A stretch of DNA of 64,000 nt, from positions 496,001 to 560,000 of the forward strand of contig MCGO01000020.1 of assembly GCA_002104985.1 (NCBI GenBank). Direction: 5' to 3'. The translations under genes and the position numbers were made by a program. Below the pieces are notes generated by a model. That model worked only from the letters and a program-made list of their open reading frames with translations. It had not been told where the DNA came from and did not search any database. Shown in pieces: positions 55,532-64,000 of the stretch (position 1 is the stretch's first letter; each line of letters opens with the position of its first letter). This DNA comes from Rhizoclosmatium globosum (lineage: Eukaryota; Chytridiomycota; Chytridiomycetes; Chytridiales; Chytriomycetaceae).

Positions 55532-58500
55532 ACTGTGCTCACGATACAACATCCGTCGTACTCGTAAGTTTTTGTAATTGCAATATGTCATCTTACTTAT
55601 ATTCTGAAGTTCTCGTTTTGACGCCATTGCTCAAACAAACCAGTATTGCCTCATCAATCTCTGAACCAAATTCCAAATCCGACGCCGAAGAGAAGAGTGA
55701 CTCAATCTCACTTCCGTCCTCAACCGTCAGCACTGAGCAAACACTCAACCACTGACTCTGACAACGACACAAACCAAATCCCCCTGATGCGATTCACCTC
55801 CCACAGAACAATCAACAACTCATCAATTTTCTCCATCATTGCCCCCTCTCTTACCATCAGCTTCGAACATACCCCCTCTGCATCACGTTGCAGAAGCCGC
55901 ACGCGTCCACCTCCTCTCAACGTACTCTGAAGTCCTCGATGACATTGACAATATTCTTATTCCAAAGACGATATTCTTGAACGGTTTCAGGAGCATCAGG
56001 AGAGTGGTCATAGCAGGCGGCCGTCGTTACAAATGAATTTTTGTTGGATGGAGGAGTGTGACGTGGACAATACTTCATCTGTGGTTGAAGAATTGAACGG
56101 ACGGACTCCTGGAAGTCATGAGAGTGCTTGTTGAAATCCTGTATTCAGTTCTCATGAGCCAACAACTGCCTCATCTGCCTCCATGACTGAGGCTGAACTC
56201 GATGAGCTGACACGTTGTAGCCAAGACGCGGAGATTCCCCCAGGCCCAGGTCCAAATTGTGGGTCAGGCAACAATGACGAGGCGGAAGAGGGCGGAGTTG
56301 GGTTGCGAATCAACAAGCTTCTCGAGGAAAAGGTTTATGTTTGGATTCAATCTGAACAGCGACAACAACAATGCGGACGCGGACGCTTTGGCCGCGGCAA
56401 TCAACAACGGTGTTAACGGCGAAACATTCGGCGGCGATGGCGGGGCAGGTGCGTGTTGTCTTTATGTCTCAGAGGGACTCCTTCTTAAACTATCCTGCAA
56501 AAACACAGGCACCGACTTTGACTTCAATGCCGGCGCAAATGTGGTATTTGCATCAAACAACTTCTTTGTCCAACCTTCAAATCTGTCGCAAAGAGACCGT
56601 CTGTATCTCTGATATCTCTTGCAAAAAGATCAAGGGGGCCTTCCAATGTAAGCCTCCGTTTTACTAACAGTTGGGACTTCTAATATTTGTTCGAAATTAG
56701 CGACCTGCCCGCGGATGTGAGGGCTTCACTTTTTGGTAATTCAAAGCGCTCGCCCCAACCTCACTGCTCCCAAATTGCTGTCATTAGAAGAAACCGAGGC
56801 TACATCGACCACACTGTTCTTCGCAGAATATTTCAACAGCCCCTGAACCAACCCAGCTTTTTTGACATATGATGATTGTCCAGAACGTGCGATGGATGTA
56901 TCCTTCAGTCTGGTGACTATCAATGATCCCCTTCAGCACCGCAGGCGCTTGGATGGACTACTCTCTGTTTTGCCCTTGACTTTTTGATGGAGGCGCAAAA
57001 GTGAAAAGGTCCCTTTTTCGTTGATGAAACACCTTATTCTGATACTCTTTTTGTTAGCACTAGAGACGTCAACGTTCAATTCAACCTGGACTAAGCTATG
57101 GACTTGCTTCTTCATATCACTGTGGAACCTCCCTTTTGATTTCATTGCGGAACCAATACGCCGGCAAGCAACTGGTCAATATCAATCAGCAGTACCTTGA
57201 GCGTAACGGCTGGGTTTTCACCGACGGGTCCGTCAAAAATGGCTGGAAGTACTCCAGAGGTGATTCGAAGCGAGTTGTAAGTGTTATGCTCCTGTCTTCA
57301 CTTTCAGGCAGTGCTCAACAACCGGTAGTGCTCAACGTGTCAAACGTCCACGGGAAACCTTGTCCTCTGCAAGAACTCGAACGACAACTACTTCCACTGG
57401 ACCCACAACACCTGCGCTGTTCTAATCGCGATTTTGTGGTTTCATCCATGGTGTCATTGAGTTTTGCATCACTGAACAGTGGAGTACTTGTCGCTGAACC
57501 TGTTCGAAGCTGACAGGGTCAGACTACAACCTTGACAAGCAAAGATACCTCCAACAGCTGATCGCGTTTTTTCTGTCCAATTTTATTTCCTTTTCATATA
57601 CTACCTTTGCTTTCAGCTCTCCCTTGCCGCAACCATTGCATGTCTTCGCCGTGCAAACCAATCCAACTCATTCTTCCACTCCATTGTCGAGTTCGATCAA
57701 AACACTAAACTCACTTTCGCCGTCTACAGCGCTTGGAGTCGCGACGTTGGAGTTGAGACCACTGTTGCTGCCTTCATCAGTGATTCAATTCGGAGTTGAC
57801 GCCTCTTTGTTGCTGCTTGTTGTCCGCGTTGATCTCAAAATGGATTGAGGAAGCTGGTAAAATCTTGGACTTATGCCGTTGTTTCAGTGGGGATAGACTT
57901 ATGGAGGTTGATGTTGACAGTGTTGGCTGGGAAGTGAACGAGGAATAACAGATACGCAGGAGATACGTGTTAATTCTGCTTGTGCTGCAACAATAGTTTC
58001 AACGAAATGGTTTTAATATAGCGCCATCATAGAAATAAATTGCTCTCGCTTTACTTTGTTTTTGACTTGGATGTTGATAATTGAAACGATGAGACCACCA
58101 TCAGCCACTGTGTGAACTGCAGGAAGGACCATTCAAGAAAGTAACATCATATAGTCGAAAGCATTTATGGTGAATTCCATAGAATGGTTATGGCGTCAGT
58201 ACTGGCTATGCAGTGGTTGCATCAGCTCTGTTCCAACTTGCTGTGTATGACATATAAACATATCAGATGTCTTAAGTGCATAAGAGATGTTTCTTATTCC
58301 ATTGATGCAAGACTTGGAGCGTTACAATGAAGACGAATTTTTTGGCCCATGTTCTGTTGCTATTAATGTCGGAATCTCAAATGAAATGTCCGTTTAAATG
58401 CACGTTATCACTTTTAACAATACTATAGATCACGTTTGTGAGGTTGTATTTCGCGATATAAGTAAGACAAGAATTGCTGTGCGTTTTGGCTCAGAGCTAC

Positions 58501-58854
58501 AATCAATACAAACTATTACATTGTGTGCAGCCAAACAAATTGCAACAGGCTTCTCCTATCGACAAAGAAACTATTTTAAGTTCATTGAAACGTGTTTAGT
58601 GAATATACATTGCGATTGAAGCAAGCGGTACTCTCCTGCATCAAGTGTGAGCTCAAAACAACCTGCACACTAACAATAATATCACTTTACTTCGTTATGT
58701 CGTTCGAGTTGGACGTTGACTTCCCTGTTGCCTTGCCTAGAGAAACGGAGTTTTGGTCGAAATAACGTCATGTCTTTCAGACGTCCAAATTAAAATGAAT
58801 ACTAACGCAAACAACTGCTTTAATAAAGAAAATGATTCATAACAAGGCAGTAAA
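55532..58854. other. Gene-poor stretch with scattered short frames
   Basis: About 3.3 kb. Short plus-strand frames at 56183-56416, 56259-56612 and 57136-57513 (NGWVFTDGSVKNGWKYSRGDS) have protein-like composition but change frame repeatedly, which fits decayed or error-laden coding sequence. From 57850 to 58850 I see only short AT-rich frames. No RNA gene or terminal repeat was found. Confidence 0.4.
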
Positions 58855-61800
58855 TCACTGAACAACCGAGTCTGGCTCTCTGTTTTCGTCCAATGCAGCG
58901 CCAGTCTCAATCAAACAATTTCCTTTACAATACTCACCAACCTTTGTAAAGGCAATTCTACCTTTCTTCGCAACATCTCCTTGAAACTCCAACATTCGAC
59001 GTACGAATTCTTTGACATCCCCTTGGCAATGACTACGCAGACATTGGAGTGTCGGCGAAAGGTTCTTGTTCTTCCATTGACGTGCATTTGTCGTCATAGG
59101 GCCAGATGTTTCCAGAAACTTGTCAATTGCTAGCAAGTTGTTACAGAAGTCAGTGTTGCTGAGGTTTTTGTTGTTGCGATCAATATAGTCGCCATCTGTG
59201 CCATCCAAATCAGTCTCTGGCTTCTTAGGAGAAGGCTGTTTGGAGACCTTGGAAACGACAGCTTTCGAAGTAGTTCGCGCCACTGGAATGTTGACGGCAG
59301 TAGAAGAAACAAGTGGTTGCTTTCCTTTAGGAGAGCGTGGCAAAACAAGAGTAGCAGAAGCAAGAGACAATGGTTCTTGTAGGGAGAACGATGGTGCTAC
59401 AGAGTCAGATGAAGGTGGCGATTCCGATTCCATAGCAACCGTAATATCTGTCGCATCCTCAATCAGAGGCTCCTCATTCGAATCATTCAATTCATCCTCT
59501 GACACATAATCTTCTTCCATTGGATCTTCCATTCCAGCCGCAACAGCCTCCCTTTCTAAAGCAACTCGCGCTGTTTCATTTGCTGCGTACATTTCCTCCC
59601 ATTCACGCTGCAATCGCGCAATATCATTTGCTTTTTGCTGCTCCATTGCACGACACAAGTCCTCGACAGTTGCGTTTCCATCCTTCAACTTCAGCACGAG
59701 TTTCTGCAAAACAGCCTTGAAAGCATCCCCCTTTGAAACAGCCATAATCTTTTCGTACACATTCTTGAAACTTGATGGGGCTGTCGGATCAACACACGCC
59801 GTTTTCTCCACATACGCTACAGCCAGTTCAGATAAAGTCCCTTTCCATGAGCTTGTCACAAGACCTTTTGCAAGAGCTGTACATTCAATGCGAATAGGAC
59901 GTGTATCAACCTGGACTTTTCGAATTTGAGGGTGACAGGCAATCATACGAGCAAGACACTCAAGATCCTTAATGTATCTCATTGAAGTGTCGTACTTTTC
60001 GTGTCGAGCATCGTACATATTGATGTGGTATGGAACTCCGTTGATGATACGCAGAACCCAATAGGTTTTCTTTCCGCTGTGCGATGCAATTATTCGAGCC
60101 TTTTCCTGCATGTCCCCACCACAAATATTTTCTGGCTCCTCCTCTCGTTTTCTCTTGAGAGTTTGAACTGATGATACTTCGACATTGGCACTATGAATCT
60201 GCGTTATCGAAGAAGACGATCCTATTGAGGGCAAGGTTCCAACAGGATGTGCCTTTGATGTGGTAGGCACACTAATAGGCCGATTAACAGTGGAAGAGGT
60301 TGAAGTTGAGGCTGCAGTTCTTGGTTTGTATGCAGCCTCTGCCAAAGATCGAGACGTGAATCCAATGCTATTTGAAGCACTTTGGGCTGACCCTTCAGAA
60401 GCCAAAACAAGTGGGGTAGAGACAGCATCAGTCTTGGTAACTGTGGCAAAGGCAGCGCGAAGTTCCTTGTTATACTCCTCCATTTCCATTCGTTGACTTT
60501 TTTGGATGACTGTAATACCATGGCCAGGTTGTTGGAGCTTTTCCCAGGTCGCCTTTGATGGGAACAAGTATCCTGACGTCACACCCAACTTGTTGAGTCG
60601 ATAAACGTGGCACATAAGATGCTTGACAGCATCGAGCTTTGGATTCGATGGATCATTCCAAAGTTGCAAAAACTTTACAACCTTGTCACGTTTCCCCTTT
60701 AACAACGAGTTTAGAAGACCAGCTTCCCATCAAAAGGACCAACCTTCACAGCCTGCGTCAGACAGTCAATTGTAATGGAACCATCTTCAATCATTTTGAT
60801 AATTGAAGTGTCAAATTTGAAAGAGGAATGCTGCGTGTCAGCAAGCTCATCATGCCGCTTGGACAATTTTGATGTATCAAGAAGACCAAGAGCAATTTGG
60901 TGCATGTAGTCGTCGTTTAAAGAGCTGAGATACACCACAATATCTTCGAGTTCATGTGGAAGGAGAGGAGAGTTTCCGTTTTCAACATAATTCTCGCCTA
61001 TCTTTTGCGAATTGCCGAAAGCATTTTTGACCTATAAGATGGTTAGAAAGTGTAATCAAAGAGCAATTACTGTTACCTTGGTTGCTGTCCGTGGATTTCC
61101 TCGGTTCATCCAACGAGGATCTTGAGGGTGCGAATCACAGCCAGTCTTGACTTGTTGATTTTCTGACTTCTCCTTAACACAATCCTCACATTCTGGCTTG
61201 AAGGTTTCAGTGCTACCATGCCCGCGCGCTTCGTGATTTAAAACAATGGCGCTCAAAAAGCCGTTGACATTGTTTGGATTATTCCACTCTCCTGTACAGA
61301 ACTGTTCACAGCCGTGAGCAAATGGCAAAAGAGAACAGTTAACTAACCACTGGTCTGTTTAATACATCTTTTTGCGGAGTCACGTCATCCAGCTCTAACA
61401 GCGGTGTTCCTTTCGGACCTCTCTTCATATTGATGAACAACGACAGAGTTGCAGCGGAACAAGATGGAGCCAAACACTTTGGATCCAAGTAGGGATCAAA
61501 TATGGCACACGACGCATGATCGCCTATCAGTTCGCAAAACGCACGGACACCACGGTAGAAACTGTTGTAGGTTTTCGCTGTCTGTTCGGCCACAAGCTTA
61601 GTACCCGTGAGACAAGACGCCTTATCGACAAGCTTCAAATTGTAGCGGGAAAGAATGGCTGGGTAGGCTATGGCATTGATTGTTCTTTGAGTTCTGGAAC
61701 AGTAATAAACGATCTCGACTCACCTGCTAAATGAATTGCATGAACGTCATCCTCAATGTCGTTTGCATTAACATTGATCTTTCCACGGTGTCCATACTGA

Positions 61801-61961
61801 ACCTCCTTGCTTACTTGAACGACTTTCGGGTTGTGGACCATTGCTGGCTGATTGCCCTTCTTCTTGACGGCAGCACACTCAGCAGCCACAGATTGATCAA
61901 CTTCCGTACGTTCCGTTGTCGTTGATTGCTGCAGAGGAGCCGGCGCTGGTCCAGTTTGCAT
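58855..61961 (-). CDS. Divergent tyrosine-recombinase-like protein (Crypton-like)
   Basis: Exons about 61961-61724, 61667 to about 61372, then the CEQFCTGEW region, and further down to 58855. An N-terminal core-binding-like part has AKTYNSFYRGVRAFCELIG and FLSAIVLNHEARGH..CEDC..GCDSHPQDPRW..GNPRT. Next is LLPHELEDIVVYLSS, then GKRDKVVKFLQLWNDP..AVKHLM..SGYLFPS, the usual middle of the recombinase fold. A Ser/Thr-rich insertion of about 130 residues follows, and then ASHSGKKTYWVLRIING..YDARHEKYDTSMRYIKD, matching the HxxR..ARH..Y boxes, with Lys at the Arg position. The rest is an acidic Ser-rich tail. One frame change near 60712 needs an extra base. The family call is by motif only. Confidence 0.55.
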
Positions 61962-62303
61962 GTGGTGTTGGAAATTCGGACGGATTTGTTGGTGGCCATG
62001 ATCACGGTCACGAAAGTCACGAAGCTCACAATTTTTTTGGTCATTAGATAGGGATATAATGGGATTTTGAAACGTGGTTGTGAGTCGAACATCAACCAGC
62101 CACGAGATCTCCGCTTAAGAGGTCAACAGCCTTCAACACCTCAGATTGTATCATATGAAATGAAATGAGCTATTCTTACCGTTGGTCGTGATGTTCGCTG
62201 TGTCAGTTATCGTAACACCCTCAGGAGAATAAAATGTCGCGGTATTACACATCAGCTGGCTTTCACATTGCAAAAGAATTCGCTATATTTTATATGCGCA
62301 TTC

Positions 62304-63494
62304 TTAAAACTGACGGTAATTAAATTCACGACGACCCATCATTATCCATTGCTCTGATGTCTTCTCCGTTTTCCAGGTCAAGCAGAACTTAAAGTCGTCC
62401 ACATTCTCAACCGAAAGAGGCGTACTCCAAACAAGGTCAGATAATTTAAGGGAATCAGATTTCAAGCGGGGAGAGTAAACTTCCTCAAGAGTAGTTTCAA
62501 AGAATTCCACAAATACTTCAACTTCAAACCGTCCTGTCTCTTTGCTGGGAAGACGAGAATACGATTTTAACGCCATTAAAATTCCAGGAACGTCTCCGTT
62601 AAGTGCATCAACCAAAGCATGGAAATCTTTAGAGAGTAGAATAACATTGTTTTCGTTTGATTCAAATCGTTCTCGAGCTCCAAAACAAGATGACTTTTCC
62701 AATAAATAGCATTTGTTGGGTTGGCAGAACATTTGAGAGAATATATTCTCATTTTCGATTCGTTGATGCAAAAACAATGGATTATTGATGTCAACACACG
62801 AAGTTTTTGGATGCTCGTAGAACTGAGTATCCAAAGCTGGTGGAGAATCCTCAATGTCTAACCGACAATAGTCCTGGTGGTAAATTCTTTGATGCTGCGA
62901 ATCTGATGAGGTTGCAAGAAGAGAGAAATTGAATGACTCAAGAATCAAAGATAGAATGCATTGATGTTGGCGGTTGAAGCTTTCAATATATTTGAGGAGG
63001 GCATTCTCAAACCCATAAATATGATCTTTGGTTTCGAATACAAGATTGAGAGACAGCAGGTTGTTGTCGTCATAACGTATTGAAGTCTCTTTGTCAAGGG
63101 ATAGATCATAGAAGGCAATATTTTCAGATGCTAGGTTATACATCATTTGTCGCACACCAACTGCTGTAACGGAGCCGCTTACGACCGAGGAACACGCCCA
63201 AAGTCTATTCATTGAACCGCTTGTGCTGAATTGATCATTTCGTATCCCTGAATTAACATCGCAATGTGCTTCTTGCTTTTTCAATCCCAGCACCTCTTTT
63301 GTGTCTTCAAGCGCTTTTTTCGTCTGAACCGCCTCGTTTGAGTCCATCCCCATATCTTTGGTCACCTTCTTAGAAACCCTGACGAAGCTAACGCTCATCC
63401 AATCGTTAACCCGCTTACGCACAGATGTTGCAGCATATCTTGCTTCCAGAATGCTGGCTTCGACATCGGCGACGGCATCGTGCGCACTCTTCAT
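62304..63494 (-). CDS. Protein of unknown function, possible HNH-like region
   Basis: A 396-codon frame, MKSAHDAVADVEASILEARYAATSVRKRV..., with a helical N-terminus. A middle segment reads CYLLEKSSCFGARERF..NNVILLSKDFHALVDALN, which recalls the NxxLLSxxxHxxxD pattern of HNH-type endonuclease-like domains found in fungi. No GT..AG intron is needed. The first Met of the frame is 63494, and a stop lies upstream in the same frame. Function uncertain. Confidence 0.5.
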   Translation of the reverse strand: MKSAHDAVADVEASILEARYAATSVRKRVNDWMSVSFVRVSKKVTKDMGMDSNEAVQTKKALEDTKEVLGLKKQEAHCDVNSGIRNDQFSTSGSMNRLWACSSVVSGSVTAVGVRQMMYNLASENIAFYDLSLDKETSIRYDDNNLLSLNLVFETKDHIYGFENALLKYIESFNRQHQCILSLILESFNFSLLATSSDSQHQRIYHQDYCRLDIEDSPPALDTQFYEHPKTSCVDINNPLFLHQRIENENIFSQMFCQPNKCYLLEKSSCFGARERFESNENNVILLSKDFHALVDALNGDVPGILMALKSYSRLPSKETGRFEVEVFVEFFETTLEEVYSPRLKSDSLKLSDLVWSTPLSVENVDDFKFCLTWKTEKTSEQWIMMGRREFNYRQF

Positions 63495-63644
63495 TTCAAA
63501 GTTAAGATTTTTTGGAGCACGTTTCCCAAATTCCGTGTTTCACTAAAAAAAAATGAAAGAAAAGGCGGTTGAATAAGATGACATCTTTTAGAAATTCAAT
63601 ATGGACTTCAAAAAATGTAGGAGTAAGAATAATTAACTAAAGTA

Positions 63645-63728
63645 CTAAATCAAACCAGCACAAGCAAGAACCAAAGCCCCAGAAAATCCAATGGAGTGAG
63701 CACCTTTGCAGGCAAGAGAAACGGACAT
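63645..63728 (-). CDS. 27-residue mini-gene resembling the two ends of the Cys-rich family
   Basis: Reads MSVSLACKGAHSIGFSGALV... and ends LACAGLI, stop at 63645-63647. The first seven residues match MSVSQAC of member 3, and the end matches its hydrophobic GPI-type tail (SGAVSVPLVGGMLL...). A TATATAAA box lies about 30 bp upstream of the start, so it may be transcribed. Either a deletion remnant or a true small membrane peptide. Confidence 0.5.
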   Translation of the reverse strand: MSVSLACKGAHSIGFSGALVLACAGLI

Positions 63729-63751
63729 GATTCTACGAGGCTTTTTTTGAG

Positions 63752-63765
63752 TGGTGGGTTTATAT
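63752..63765 (-). promoter_or_regulatory. TATA box of the mini-gene
   Basis: The plus strand reads TTTATATAAG here, giving CTTATATAAA on the coding strand about 30 bp before the ATG at 63728. Confidence 0.5.
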
Positions 63766-63955
63766 AAGTCTAGTTTTAACGTTCGTTTGGAATTACCGCT
63801 AATCAAAAACGATGAATCGAACTTTCATGCCAAGATATCTGACATTGATCTATCTCCGCCTTGCTTGATCGAATTGCGTCCGAATTTAATTTGAGTATTG
63901 GGTTGCATGAACTCACACGAATCACTGTTAAATAAATCTACTTAACTTTTCAACA

Positions 63956-64000
63956 ATGTTCCAGTTCAAATCGGGAGAACCTGAGAAACCATTCGTTGTT
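63956..64000 (+). CDS. First 15 codons of a gene leaving the window
   Basis: ATG at 63956 opens MFQFKSGEPEKPFVV and remains open to the window end. Too short to identify; it may equally be chance. Confidence 0.3.
   Translation, partial: MFQFKSGEPEKPFVV

Noticed and set aside
60696..60718. A 23-bp GT..AG stretch at the frame change in the recombinase-like gene
   Set aside because: Same reason: too short for splicing. A one-base gap explains it equally well.
1..64000. tRNA, rRNA, CRISPR arrays, replication origins
   Set aside because: No cloverleaf, conserved rRNA block or regular spacer array was recognised by eye; a tRNA scan would be decisive.

Overview
The window looks like nuclear DNA of a zoosporic (chytrid-type) fungus. 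Genes are broken by many short GT..AG introns (about 40-66 bp, often with a CTRAY branch site), TATA boxes precede several start codons, and a SPAG6/PF16 axonemal gene points to a flagellated stage. F-box proteins with plant-type LRRs, family-3 GPCRs and the DNA-transposon families Plavaka and KDZ also fit this group. No rRNA, tRNA, CRISPR or bacterial operon structure was seen. Layout, left to right. 1-2957: the 5' half of a Ty1/copia element (minus strand) whose gag carries an RRM in place of a zinc knuckle, preceded by a tandemly repeated TATA/leader region. 2988-15067: two copies of a module made of a Cys-rich, Ser/Thr-rich surface-protein gene next to an F-box/LRR gene. Two small secreted-protein genes lie between the copies, and the second F-box/LRR gene is split by a 5.4-kb Plavaka transposon. 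15129-19536: an ADCK1/MCP2-type UbiB-family kinase and a SAM-domain membrane protein. 19688-40946: five tandem same-strand class C GPCR genes (periplasmic-binding-protein-like ectodomain, 7TM, C-terminal PH-like domain), with NOSIP and ADP-ribosylglycohydrolase genes between some of them. 41129-46500: housekeeping genes for an SR splicing factor, an RFC clamp-loader subunit and SPAG6. 46668-47634: another Cys-rich surface-protein gene. 47714-54191: a complete KDZ DNA transposon with perfect 87-bp terminal inverted repeats and an 8-bp target duplication. 54192-58850: gene relics and low-information DNA. 58855-61961: a divergent tyrosine-recombinase-like protein. 62304-64000: an unknown protein, a 27-residue Cys-rich-family mini-gene and the first codons of a gene that leaves the window. 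Three themes stand out. First, four kinds of mobile or recombinase genes (Copia, Plavaka, KDZ, tyrosine recombinase) sit among surface and sensory gene families that are themselves tandemly duplicated. Second, the receptor array shares one exon plan and one unusual architecture, suggesting a lineage-specific sensory expansion signalling through a fused PH-like module. Third, several conserved genes (RFC, SPAG6, SR protein, ADP-ribosylglycohydrolase, Plavaka transposase) need single-base insertions to read through. This looks more like residual assembly indels than simultaneous decay of housekeeping genes, so reading frames in these genes should be treated with caution. All functional calls rest on motifs and family knowledge; no database search was run.
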